Below, one piece after another: positions 1 to 6,502 of a DNA stretch of 8,286 nucleotides. Within the stretch, counting starts at the first letter, position 1, and each line of letters begins with the position of its first letter. The position numbers and the translations under genes were made by a program. Under the pieces are notes generated by a model. It was not told the origin of the DNA, made no database searches, and was given only the letters and a program-made list of their open reading frames with translations. Source of the DNA: Thermoleophilia bacterium (GTDB lineage: Bacteria > Actinomycetota > Thermoleophilia > Miltoncostaeales > Miltoncostaeaceae). The stretch spans positions 1-8,286 of the forward strand of contig JAEMRL010000090.1 of NCBI GenBank assembly GCA_016463385.1, written 5' to 3'.

Positions 1-107
1 CCCTTAAAGAACCCCGTCGTCGCCGCCGCGGGGGCGGCGTCGCCGGACTCCGCCGGCGCGCCCTCGTCGGACCCGCTCTCGGCGGAGACGACGGGGTTCT
101 TCAAGGG
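1..107. repeat. Long imperfect inverted repeat in the infC tail
   Basis: Positions 1-28 pair with 80-107 at 26 of 28 places. The mismatches are 6/102 and 22/86, and the gap between the arms is 51 nt. The outer 21 bp contain a single mismatch. Both arms lie inside the open infC frame: one codes for LKNPVV and the other for TTGFFK. The first arm begins at the window edge, so the repeat may extend further. There is no U-run, so it does not look like an intrinsic terminator. Confidence 0.7.
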
Positions 108-641
108 GGCGATCATCATCACCATGTTGCGGCCGTCCAGATTCGGGCGGCTCTCGATCAGGGCGATGTCCTTCAGCTCCTCGGCGAGCCGCAGGAGGAT
201 CGCCTCGCCGCGCTCGGGGTGCAGGAGCTCGCGACCGCGGAACATGATCGTGATCTTGACCTTGTCGCGGTGCTTGAGGAACCGCTCGACGTGACCCTTC
301 TTGGTCGCGTAGTCGTGCGGGTCGATCTTCGGCCGGAACTTGATCTCCTTGATGGTGATCGTGCTCTGGTGCCGGCGGGCCTGCTTGGCCTTCTGCTCCT
401 GCTCATAGCGCCACTTGCCGTAATCCATGATCCGGCAGACGGGAGGGCGCGCGTCGGCGGCGACCTCGACGAGGTCGAGGCCTGCCGTGTTCGCGATCTC
501 CTGCGCCTGGGCGAGGGGGACGACGCCCCTGTTCTCGCCCTCGGCGTCGATGAGCCGCACGGTGTCGACCCTGATCGCCTCGTTGATGCGAGTCGTCGGG
601 CCTGCCGGCGGACGGGTGTCTGGTCCGCGCCTAGGGGGCAA
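1..641 (-). CDS. infC: Translation initiation factor IF-3, C-terminus beyond the window
   Basis: IF3 binds the 30S subunit, keeps it apart from 50S and checks start codon and initiator tRNA pairing. The frame gives 213 residues without a stop before the left edge. Residues 18-85 are the N-terminal domain, starting RINEAIRV and including the family signature RIMDYGKWRYEQEQ at 70-83. Residues about 95-178 are the C-terminal domain, with KEIKFRPKIDPHDYATKKGH and FRGRELLHPERG, ending NMVMMIAP. After residue 180 comes an Ala/Pro/Gly/Glu-rich tail of at least 33 residues, making the protein longer than the usual ~180. The start chosen is TTG at 641-639. An in-frame TAA lies four codons upstream and no ATG or GTG lies between them, so the start must be TTG or a rarer codon. 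No Shine-Dalgarno sits at normal distance (a GAGG is 16 nt away). The family assignment is firm; the exact start is not. Confidence 0.95.
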   Translation of the reverse strand, partial: MPPRRGPDTRPPAGPTTRINEAIRVDTVRLIDAEGENRGVVPLAQAQEIANTAGLDLVEVAADARPPVCRIMDYGKWRYEQEQKAKQARRHQSTITIKEIKFRPKIDPHDYATKKGHVERFLKHRDKVKITIMFRGRELLHPERGEAILLRLAEELKDIALIESRPNLDGRNMVMMIAPLKNPVVSAESGSDEGAPAESGDAAPAAATTGFFK

Positions 642-670
642 ACAGCACCGTTACGGGCCTCAGACGGATC

Positions 671-710
671 CCCCGACATGCGAGAGCGCGCGCATCGGTG
701 CGCGTCGGGG
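671..710 (-). promoter_or_regulatory. Hairpin in the infC leader RNA
   Basis: The outer stem is 671-677 with 704-710 (CCCCGAC/GTCGGGG, 7 bp). The inner stem is 690-693 with 700-703 (GCGC/GCGC) around the loop 694-699, with a 12-nt one-sided bulge at 678-689. It ends about 30 nt before the proposed TTG start, so it could affect ribosome access. In DNA this GC-rich such a stem can arise by chance. Confidence 0.3.
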
Positions 711-771
711 CTCGGTGGTGGGGAGGGTGTCTGTCATGAGAGATGTCGCCGCCGTCCGGGCGGGTCGGGAG

Positions 772-777
772 ACAATA
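772..777 (-). promoter_or_regulatory. Candidate -10 element for infC
   Basis: The minus strand reads TATTGT, in the only AT-rich patch of the spacer. It would start RNA near 765 and give a 5' leader of about 125 nt. No recognisable -35 lies 16-18 nt upstream, so this is a weak call. Confidence 0.3.
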
Positions 778-814
778 GCAAGCGGCCCGGCCGCGGCGGG
801 GATCACGGTGAATG

Positions 815-2041
815 TCATCGCCTCCCGACGACGTACTGGCGCAGATGCAGGTCGCGGAAGGTGACCGGGCCGCGCGGTCCGGGGACGTGATCGACGTTGA
901 TCCCGGTCTCGGGAGCGCCCAGCAGCTCGAAGCCGTCGAGCAGGCGCGTGGTCGCGTTCCAGAACGCACCGGTGCCCGCATAGGCGCCGAGGAAGACCTC
1001 GGCGGCCTCCGCGTCCTCGGCGGCGATCGCCGCCGCCAGGCCGGAGGTCTCGTCATTGGCGGTGCGCGCGGCCGCGAGCGGCCCGGGCGACGGCGCGATG
1101 GTCACGGTGGCCTCCTCGCCGTCGTCGAGCGCCCACTCGTGACCGAGCGGGTGCGGGTGCGGGGGCAGGCTGGCGCGGACGCCGAGCCGCTCGAGCACCG
1201 CCCGCACCGCCGGCAGTACCTCGTCCCAGACCGTCTCGTCGATCAGCAGCAGGTTGAGGCGGTTGCACACGCCGAGCCGGTCGAGACTGCGCTCCACGAG
1301 CGCGAGCGCCCGGGCCCGGTCGGCGGAGCGGTCGATGTAGAGCACCCCTCCCCCCTCGGCGTGGGCGAGCGTGCGGACGCCGTGGGCCGCCGCCTCCCGG
1401 GCGAGCGCGGCCGTCGTCTCGCCGCTGCCGCGAAGGATCACCAGCGGGATCAGGCGCGGCAGGCCGACCAGCGCACGCGCCGCCTCGCGGTCGGGCGAGC
1501 GCACGAGCTGGATCGCCGCGGGGTCGAGCCCGGCCGCCTCCATCGCGGGCGCGATGACCTCATCGCGGAGGGCGATCGCCGAGCGCAGCGCCGCCGCCCC
1601 GGTCCGCAGCACGCCGGCGTTGCGCGACTTGATCAGCTGGGAGGCGACGTCCACGGTCACGTTGGGACGGGCCTCGTAGTTGGCGCCGATGACGCCCACC
1701 GGCCGCCGGCGCTCGCGCATCACCAGGCCGTCGGGCAGCTCGCGCGATCCCACCAGCTCCTCGATGTCATCGAGCGCGGCGAGCGCGGCGATCTGGTCGC
1801 TCATCCGGCCGAGCCGGTCGGCGTCGAGCCGGAGGCGGTCCACCAGGGCCGGGGCCATGGCGCCCTCGGCCGCCGCGATGTCGAGCGCGTTCGCCGCCAG
1901 CACCGCGCCGGAGCGGCCGCGGAGCCCCCGGGCCATCCCGTGGAGCGCCTCGGCGACGGCCCCCGCCGGGGCGGCCGCCAGACCGGGGTGGGCGGCGCGC
2001 GCGGCACCGCCGGCCCGGCTGACCTCGTCGCGGACGCTCAT
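815..2041 (-). CDS. proA: ProA-like glutamate-5-semialdehyde dehydrogenase, divergent
   Basis: ProA reduces gamma-glutamyl phosphate to glutamate-5-semialdehyde with NADPH, the second step of proline synthesis, in the cytoplasm. The 408 residues match the family length (E. coli 417). The clearest signature is VGVIGANYEARPNVTVDVAS at 115-134. The catalytic cysteine should be Cys259 in GVCNRLNLLLID, aligned with the STCNTVETLLV region of E. coli ProA. A conserved Asn-Ala-Ser/Thr-Thr-Arg stretch is seen as WNATTRLLDG (361-370), and the end GPRGPVTFRDL replaces the usual GPMGLEALTTY. Several other hallmark stretches differ: the PRGG motif is LRGSGE (203-208), and the residues before Cys259 are LDRLGV rather than Q-R-P-S-T. 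It could therefore be a ProA paralogue with another acyl-phosphate substrate. No proB is in the window. The start is ATG at 2041 with no clear Shine-Dalgarno; 91 nt separate it from the HU stop. Confidence 0.82.
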   Translation of the reverse strand: MSVRDEVSRAGGAARAAHPGLAAAPAGAVAEALHGMARGLRGRSGAVLAANALDIAAAEGAMAPALVDRLRLDADRLGRMSDQIAALAALDDIEELVGSRELPDGLVMRERRRPVGVIGANYEARPNVTVDVASQLIKSRNAGVLRTGAAALRSAIALRDEVIAPAMEAAGLDPAAIQLVRSPDREAARALVGLPRLIPLVILRGSGETTAALAREAAAHGVRTLAHAEGGGVLYIDRSADRARALALVERSLDRLGVCNRLNLLLIDETVWDEVLPAVRAVLERLGVRASLPPHPHPLGHEWALDDGEEATVTIAPSPGPLAAARTANDETSGLAAAIAAEDAEAAEVFLGAYAGTGAFWNATTRLLDGFELLGAPETGINVDHVPGPRGPVTFRDLHLRQYVVGRR

Positions 2042-2132
2042 CGCCGCACCGGGCGGGCGTCCATCTCAGGTGACGGCGCGCACGACCCGCCCGATGACGG
2101 GCCGCGCGCTCCGTGAGCCTGCGTCGGTGTCG

Positions 2133-2429
2133 CTACTTCTTGCCCTTGTTGCCCGCGGCGACGGCCTCCTTGAGGACCGCCCCCGGGGTGAAACGCGGAA
2201 CGGTGCGCGCCGGGATCTCGACCTTCTTGGTCGGGTCCTGCGGGTTCACGCCGGTACGCGCGGCGCGGGCGGAGACGGAGAACTTGCCGAAGCCGGCGAA
2301 GGCGACGTCCTCACCGCCCTTGAGGGCCTCCTGGATCACATCGAGGACGGCGGCGACCGCGCGCCCCGCCTCGGCACCGCTCATGTCGCCCTTGGCAGCA
2401 ACCTTGGCGACGAACTCGGTCTTGTTCAC
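2133..2429 (-). CDS. hup: HU-family (DNABII) DNA-binding protein
   Basis: HU is a small dimeric protein that bends and compacts DNA without strong sequence preference. The 98 residues cover the whole fold: helices at about 3-38, the GFGKFSVSARAARTG beta segment at 46-60, and the DNA-binding arm with NPQDPTKKVEIPARTVPRF at 62-80, whose Asn-Pro is the intercalating tip in the family. The final helix is GAVLKEAV, followed by a very short basic end (NKGKK). It lacks the long Lys/Ala-rich tail of mycobacterial HupB. The start codon is GTG at 2429-2427, supported by a G-rich Shine-Dalgarno 6 nt upstream. It lies alone between the protease and the ProA-like gene, with gaps of 321 and 91 nt, so it is probably its own transcript. 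Confidence 0.95.
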   Translation of the reverse strand: MNKTEFVAKVAAKGDMSGAEAGRAVAAVLDVIQEALKGGEDVAFAGFGKFSVSARAARTGVNPQDPTKKVEIPARTVPRFTPGAVLKEAVAAGNKGKK

Positions 2430-2750
2430 TGCAGACCCCCTGGCTCGAAGTATGCGGGAGCAGGCCTCCCCGCGCGGCCAACCTAGCAGCGTGTTCGGAC
2501 GAAATCCCCGTCGTAGCGCGGTTCTCTGTGAAAGTCGGCCCGCCGGGGGCCGCCCGGGGCCGGACTCGCGACCCCGCCGCGGCGGCTCCGGCCACCGGGG
2601 GCCTGAACGGCCGAGAACTCGCGAAAACCGCTCAGATGCGGGGTAAACGCCCCCGACCGCGCCAGGAGGGGGCCCACGCGGCCGCCGGGGCCCGCCGGGC
2701 CGCGCGGACGAGTGTGACGAGGCTCACATCGCGGACCCGCGGAGTGGCGA
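2430..2750. other. Spacer of 321 nt upstream of HU, no gene seen
   Basis: This holds the HU promoter region and the 3' flank of the protease gene. Open frames across it are composition shadows. Visible structure includes a small hairpin at 2456-2470 (GGGAG/CTCCC, in the HU leader) and an inverted repeat GGCCGGA/TCCGGCC at 2558-2564 and 2587-2593 with a GC-rich loop. A GGGG-TAAACG-CCCC element lies at 2640-2653. I see no hairpin with a T-run, no tRNA-like fold and no convincing -35/-10 pair. Confidence 0.5.
2436..2441 (-). promoter_or_regulatory. Shine-Dalgarno for HU
   Basis: The minus strand reads AGGGGG, 6 nt before the GTG start. It can pair with the anti-SD CCUCCU through one G-U pair. 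This supports GTG at 2429 as the start. Confidence 0.6.
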
Positions 2751-3932
2751 TCAGCCCCGGATGAGCCGAAGCGGGGCACACGAGGGTGCGGCGCCGCCGG
2801 GGCCGGAGACGACCCGGGTGGCCACGCAGAAGGTCAGGCGCGAGGAGGCCGCCAGGGCGCGCGGGATGCGCCAGGAGACCGAGTACTCCATGTCGGCGCG
2901 CGCGGGGCCGGCGTCGGTGCGGATGCGGGCGATGACCCGGCGGCCGGCCCGGATCGAGATCGCCTCGCGGGTGCTCTCGCCGCGGCCCGCCAGGCGGTAG
3001 CGCAGACGGGCCGTCGCGCCCCGGCGGCCCTGGGCCGCGAGGGCGCGGACGCGGGGGGCGCGGACGGGCGCGGCGGCCTGTGCGGCACCCACCGGTGCGG
3101 CCATGGCCTTCGCGATCCACCCGGAGACCGAGGCCGTGCGGGTGTAGATGCCCGGCAGGCCCGGCCGGCCGCAGCCGACGCCCCAGCTGGTGACGCCGAC
3201 CACGAGGCCGGCGGCGTCGCGGAGGGGACCGCCGCTGTCGCCGGCGCAGGTGTCCACCCCGCCCTCGGGGCGGCCGGCGCAGAGCGCGCCGCCGACGTGG
3301 AACGCGGCGCCGAGCATCTCCCGGCAGCGCGCGGCGCTGAAGATGGTCACCGGCGCGGCGATCAGGCGCGTCGGGTAGAGGGCGGTGCTCTCCCCCTCCT
3401 CGCCCCATCCCGCGATGGCGCCGGCGCGCTCGGCGTCGGGGTCCTGGGCGGCGGCCGCGGCGTAGGCGGCGACCGGCGCGGCCGAGGGGCGGGCCAGCAT
3501 CAGCAGGGCGGCGTCGGGGGCGTCGCCCTCGACGCGATAGCCGGGGTGCACGCGGATCTCGGCGACGGGGATGCGCTCGGCGGGAGCGGTCAGGTCCTCC
3601 GCGCCGAGGAGGGCCTCGACCGCGCCGGCCGGCTTCGGGGAGCCGGAGGCGTCGAGGACGCAGTGCGCGGCGGTCAGGACGACCGCCGGGGCGATCAGCG
3701 TGCCGCCGCAGAACGTGCTCAGCTCCGGCGCGCCGCCGGTCGGCACGAGGGCCGCGATCGAGGGCCAGGAGCCGTCGCTCACCGGGGCGCCGCCGATGAT
3801 CAGGGCGCCCACCTCGGGGCCGGACGCGTCCTGCGCCGGCGGGACCGCCACGGCGGCGGTGGCGGGGACGAGCAGGACCACCGCGGAGATCAGGACGGAG
3901 CGGATGGTCGTGACGAGGGCCATGAGATCCAC
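2751..3932 (-). CDS. Secreted trypsin-like serine protease (S1) with C-terminal beta module
   Basis: This is a chymotrypsin-fold endopeptidase, probably exported. Residues 1-30 are a signal peptide: a short start, a hydrophobic core (VLISAVVLLVPATAA) and an Ala-rich cleavage region. The mature domain begins near IIGG (45-48), the usual activation site, so a short propeptide may be removed. The triad is His90 (TAAHC), Asp140 (DAALLML) and Ser232 (DTCAGDSGGPL). Asp227 sits at the base of the S1 pocket and predicts cutting after Arg or Lys. Cysteines 75-91, 203-218 and 229-254 match the conserved disulfides. Residues about 290-393 form a separate beta-rich module with Cys369 and Cys385, ending SCAPLRLIRG. 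I know this type from exported Thermoleophilia proteins; its role is unknown. The frame opens at GTG 3932; ATG at 3923 is an equally good start. Neither has a clear Shine-Dalgarno. It lies 46 nt after the split-barrel gene and may share its transcript. Confidence 0.93.
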   Translation of the reverse strand: MDLMALVTTIRSVLISAVVLLVPATAAVAVPPAQDASGPEVGALIIGGAPVSDGSWPSIAALVPTGGAPELSTFCGGTLIAPAVVLTAAHCVLDASGSPKPAGAVEALLGAEDLTAPAERIPVAEIRVHPGYRVEGDAPDAALLMLARPSAAPVAAYAAAAAQDPDAERAGAIAGWGEEGESTALYPTRLIAAPVTIFSAARCREMLGAAFHVGGALCAGRPEGGVDTCAGDSGGPLRDAAGLVVGVTSWGVGCGRPGLPGIYTRTASVSGWIAKAMAAPVGAAQAAAPVRAPRVRALAAQGRRGATARLRYRLAGRGESTREAISIRAGRRVIARIRTDAGPARADMEYSVSWRIPRALAASSRLTFCVATRVVSGPGGAAPSCAPLRLIRG

Positions 3933-3978
3933 GATCCGGCCCGGAGGGCCCCGGGGGAAGGGCGACCGTGAGAGTCCT

Positions 3979-4410
3979 CTACACGATCGTCCCCGCCGCG
4001 AGGCGGCCGAGGGCGGCCATCACCGCCCGGTGCCGGGCGCCGGCGGCGTCGTCGGTCCAGCGCCACAGCATGCCCCCGTCCACCTCGGTGGCGGCGCCCC
4101 GCACGTCGCGGATGCCCGTGGCCCGCACGGCGACGGCGACCATGCGCTCGACGCCGGGGAGCGGATCGGCGGCGACGGACGCCTCACCCTCGACGGCGAG
4201 GCAGAAGCCCGGCCCGCTCAGCGAGAGCGCGACGCGTGGATCGGCACGCAGTCGCACGAGGCTGCCCCGCCGCGCGGCGAGGCCGAGCAGGAGCGACCGC
4301 GGCCCGTGGCGCACCACCGCGCTCACCGGGATCGCCGCCGGCCCGCCGGAGCCGATGGTGGCGAGGATCGCGACCATGTCGTGCGGGAACTCGGGGAGGG
4401 CGTCGTCCAC
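3979..4410 (-). CDS. PPOX-type flavin split-barrel protein
   Basis: This is a small cytoplasmic protein of the pyridoxamine-5'-phosphate-oxidase-like split-barrel superfamily, whose members bind FMN, F420 or heme and reduce varied substrates. The evidence is PEFPHDMVAILATIG at 6-20, the strand AIPVSAVVRHGPRSLLLGLA at 26-45, and the cofactor-proximal ARRGSLVRLRADPRVALSLS at 46-65. GFCLAVEGEASV follows at 68-79. The length of 143 is normal. I chose GTG at 4410-4408. The frame stays open up to ATG at 4545, but that would run into the AKR coding region on the other strand and add 45 residues of low-complexity sequence. ATG at residue 12 is also possible but would cut the first helix. Cofactor and substrate cannot be told from the sequence. 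It is transcribed divergently from the AKR gene. Confidence 0.75.
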   Translation of the reverse strand: MDDALPEFPHDMVAILATIGSGGPAAIPVSAVVRHGPRSLLLGLAARRGSLVRLRADPRVALSLSGPGFCLAVEGEASVAADPLPGVERMVAVAVRATGIRDVRGAATEVDGGMLWRWTDDAAGARHRAVMAALGRLAAGTIV

Positions 4411-4434
4411 GCCCGCAGGATCGCAGGCGGCGGG

Positions 4435-4477
4435 CGGGCGGCGCCGGGTCGCGGCTACCGTGTGCGGCGCCCGCCCG
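4435..4477. promoter_or_regulatory. Inverted repeat in the divergent spacer, possible operator
   Basis: The arms 4435-4445 and 4466-4477 pair over 11 bp with one bulged base, and they flank the candidate -10 of the AKR gene in the loop. This is where a repressor site would be expected between two divergent redox genes. The arms are pure G and C, so chance pairing is a real alternative. I recognise no known operator. Confidence 0.3.
4456..4461 (+). promoter_or_regulatory. Candidate -10 element for the AKR gene
   Basis: TACCGT resembles actinobacterial -10 boxes. It predicts a start near 4468 and a 5' leader of about 31 nt that keeps the Shine-Dalgarno. No clear -35 is visible. Confidence 0.35.
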
Positions 4478-4489
4478 ATCCGACACACC

Positions 4490-4494
4490 AGGAG
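4490..4494 (+). promoter_or_regulatory. Shine-Dalgarno for the AKR gene
   Basis: AGGAG lies 4 nt before ATG at 4499, slightly closer than usual. It decides the start over the longer upstream open frame. Confidence 0.75.
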
Positions 4495-4498
4495 CGAC

Positions 4499-5449
4499 AT
4501 GGTCACGCGCAGGCTCGGCACCTCCGGCCCCGAGGTGGGCCCCATCGCCTTCGGCGCGATGAGCTTCGCCGGCTACTACGGCTCGGCCGAGGACGCCGAG
4601 GGCATCCGCGCGATCCACCGGGCCCTCGAGGCCGGGATGACGCTGATCGACACCGCAGAGACCTACGGCGACGGCCGCAACGAGGAGATGGTGGGCCGGG
4701 CGCTGGCCGGGCGGCGCGACCAGGCGGTGCTCGCCACCAAGTCCAGCCGGGGCGGACCGCAGTACCTGCGCGACGCGGCCGAGAGGAGCCTGTCGCGGCT
4801 CGGCGTGGACCACATCGACCTCTACTACCTGCACCGGGTCGACCCCGAGGTGCCGATCGAGGAGTCGGTGGGCGCGATGGCCCGCCTGGTGGAGGCGGGC
4901 AGCGTGCGCCACATCGGGTTGTCGGAGGCCGGTCCCGACACCATCCGCCGCGCCCACGCGGTGCATCCGATCGCGGCGCTCCAGAGCGAGTTCTCCCTAC
5001 TCAGCCGCGAGCCGGAGCGCGACCTGCTGCCGGTCACGCGCGAGCTCGGCATCGCCTACGTCGCCTACAGCCCGCTCTCGCGGGGCCTCCTCGCGGGGCG
5101 CATCCGCAGCGCCGACGACCTCGCGCCCGACGACTGGCGCCGGCAGGTGCCGCGGTTCCAGGGGGAGAACCTCGCCCGCAACCTCGCCGTCACCGCCCGG
5201 CTGTCCGAGATCGCCGCGGCACGCGGCGTGGACGTGGCCTCGCTGGCGATCGCCTGGCTGCTCGCCCGCGGCGACGACGTGATCCCCCTGGTGGGCACGA
5301 GCCGCGCCGACCGGGTCGACCGCAACCTCGAGGCGCTCACGATCGAGCTGAGCGCCGCGGACCTGGCGGAGATCGACGCCGCCGCCCCGGTGGGCGCGGC
5401 GTCCGGCGAGCGCTATCCGGCCGCCCACATGCCCCGGCTCGGGGTGTGA
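4499..5449 (+). CDS. Aldo/keto reductase
   Basis: This is an NADPH-dependent oxidoreductase of the (beta/alpha)8 AKR fold, reducing aldehydes or ketones in the cytoplasm. All four catalytic residues are present: Asp51 and Tyr56 (DTAETYGDG), Lys81 (LATKSS) and His112 (YYLHRVD). Other family stretches are HIGLSEAGPDTIRRAH at 138-153, LQSEFSLLSREPE at 161-173 and YSPLSRGLLAG at 190-200. The cofactor-phosphate segment is LVGTSRADRVDRNL at 264-277. The sequence resembles the AKR13/YajO-like group, and the 316 residues are slightly short because the stretch after Lys81 is compact. Start ATG 4499 fits both the Shine-Dalgarno and the MVTRRLGTSGPEV opening typical of the family. It is divergent from the split-barrel gene and convergent with the monooxygenase gene 21 nt on. 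The substrate is unknown. Confidence 0.95.
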   Translation: MVTRRLGTSGPEVGPIAFGAMSFAGYYGSAEDAEGIRAIHRALEAGMTLIDTAETYGDGRNEEMVGRALAGRRDQAVLATKSSRGGPQYLRDAAERSLSRLGVDHIDLYYLHRVDPEVPIEESVGAMARLVEAGSVRHIGLSEAGPDTIRRAHAVHPIAALQSEFSLLSREPERDLLPVTRELGIAYVAYSPLSRGLLAGRIRSADDLAPDDWRRQVPRFQGENLARNLAVTARLSEIAAARGVDVASLAIAWLLARGDDVIPLVGTSRADRVDRNLEALTIELSAADLAEIDAAAPVGAASGERYPAAHMPRLGV

Positions 5450-5470
5450 GCCCGGCCGGAGCAGACCGCG

Positions 5471-6496
5471 TCAGTCCTCGGGCGGCCAGACCTCTTCGGG
5501 GCGCCCGCGGACGTTGCCGGCGGTGACCATGCGCTGGCGGCCCGGGTCCATCGCCTCGTAGGGGCGGACGACCGGCAGGCGCCACAGCTCGTAGCTGCGG
5601 CAGGCCGCGTCGGCGTCGGTCGGGTTCTGCATGATCGCCTGCGCGAGAGCGTGCGCGTCGCCGAGCCCGATGCCGGAGCTGACGCCCGTCTCGGGACCGA
5701 AGAAGTGCGCGGAGTCGCCGATGAGCACGAGGCCCGGCACCCACCACTGCTGGCAGCTCAGGAGCTGCGGCTCGGAGTAGCGGATCTGATCCATCGAGGT
5801 GACGGCCTCGACGGCCGTCTTGGACTCGGGCAGGAGCTCGGTCCACATCTTCTTGATGGCGTCGAGGCCGGGGGCCTTGGCCGCCTCCTCGCCCACCTTG
5901 TCGATGCTGCGCCAGCCCGCCGAGCCCTCGAACCAGCTCAGCAGACCGATGTGCCCGCCGTCGGACATGTACTTCATCGCGAAGGAGGTCTCGGCCGGGA
6001 CCGGGCTCATGAAGGTGAGGGCGGCGTCGGCCAGCGGCTCGAACCGCGGCTCGATGCCGGCCATGCCCCGCACCGGCGACATCATCCCGTCGCAGGCCAC
6101 GACCAGGTCGGCCTCGATCTCGACGCGCCCGTCGGGGCCCTCGGCGACGACGCCGGTGATGCGGTCGGTCGCGTCGCGGATCAGCTCGACCACGGTGTGC
6201 TCGTAGACCACCGGCAGGTCGCGCGCCAGCGCCTCGATGAGGGCGCCGAAGCGCACCGCCACCGCGACGGGTGGCTGGTCGGGGCGGGGGGCGATCGGGC
6301 GGCCCGCGTCGCGGACCTCCTTGTACACACCCACCTCCTCGAGGGGCTCGTAGCCCTGGAAGCCGAGCATGTAGCCGCGGGGCATGTAGTGCCCCGCCGG
6401 CGCGCGCTCGAGGACGATCGGCTCGAGGCCGCGGAGTCGGAGGAGGCGCGCAAGGGTCATACCCACCATGCCGCCGCCGGAGATGACGATGTTCAT
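5471..6496 (-). CDS. FAD-dependent monooxygenase, PHBH-like
   Basis: This is a class A flavoprotein hydroxylase-like enzyme, which would use NAD(P)H and oxygen to hydroxylate or epoxidise a small, often aromatic, substrate. The FAD fold is complete. GGGMVG at 7-12 with Glu30 (VLER) forms the dinucleotide-binding site. CDGMMSPVR at 135-143 carries the Asp-Gly motif. LIGDSAHFFGPETGVSSGIG at 258-277 carries the Gly-Asp motif and the flavin loop. The 341 residues are shorter than many PHBH relatives (about 390 or more), and there is no extra C-terminal thioredoxin-like domain. The middle part (160-250), which would line the substrate pocket, resembles nothing I can name. ATG at 6496 has no Shine-Dalgarno but sits at leaderless distance from a good -10. 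It lies 49 nt downstream of the yaaA stop but appears to have its own promoter. It could also be a geranylgeranyl-reductase-like oxidoreductase. Confidence 0.9.
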   Translation of the reverse strand: MNIVISGGGMVGMTLARLLRLRGLEPIVLERAPAGHYMPRGYMLGFQGYEPLEEVGVYKEVRDAGRPIAPRPDQPPVAVAVRFGALIEALARDLPVVYEHTVVELIRDATDRITGVVAEGPDGRVEIEADLVVACDGMMSPVRGMAGIEPRFEPLADAALTFMSPVPAETSFAMKYMSDGGHIGLLSWFEGSAGWRSIDKVGEEAAKAPGLDAIKKMWTELLPESKTAVEAVTSMDQIRYSEPQLLSCQQWWVPGLVLIGDSAHFFGPETGVSSGIGLGDAHALAQAIMQNPTDADAACRSYELWRLPVVRPYEAMDPGRQRMVTAGNVRGRPEEVWPPED

Positions 6497-6502
6497 GGCG
6501 CG

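Larger units (their letters stand above)
642..814 (-). other. infC: infC leader and upstream region
   Basis: These 173 nt lie between the ProA-like stop and the infC start. They hold a candidate -10 (777-772) and an imperfect hairpin (671-710). They also hold a possible 25-codon open frame on the minus strand, from ATG at 737-735 to TGA at 662-660, which ends 18 nt before the proposed infC start. That frame has no clear Shine-Dalgarno, so I do not call it a gene. A leader upstream of infC is plausible because infC-rpmI-rplT operons are often controlled through their 5' RNA, but I recognise no known leader family here. Confidence 0.4.

Noticed and set aside
173..679. Minus-strand open frame with an ATG start over infC
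   Set aside because: It is the shifted frame of infC; its product is Ser/Arg-rich, while the true frame carries all IF3 motifs.
2042..2063. ATGA stop/start overlap with a small gene just upstream of the ProA-like start
   Set aside because: The upstream frame from ATG at about 2063 is only eight codons and has no support, so the overlap is incidental.
2050..2102. Hairpins downstream of HU (2050-2057 with 2086-2093; 2089-2093 with 2098-2102) as a terminator
   Set aside because: The stems are short and no U-run follows. They overlap each other and are expected in such GC-rich sequence.
812..2116. 434-codon plus-strand open frame opposite the ProA-like gene
   Set aside because: Antisense shadow of a clear gene, with repetitive Arg/Gly/Asp composition and no recognisable motif.
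5450..5470. Shared terminator between the convergent AKR and monooxygenase genes
   Set aside because: The 21-nt spacer has no stable stem and no T-run on either strand.
3571..5526. 651-codon open frame on the plus strand across protease, split-barrel and AKR genes
   Set aside because: It overlaps three well-supported genes in other frames and is rich in Arg, Pro, Gly and Ala, as expected from stop-poor GC-rich DNA. No domain is visible.
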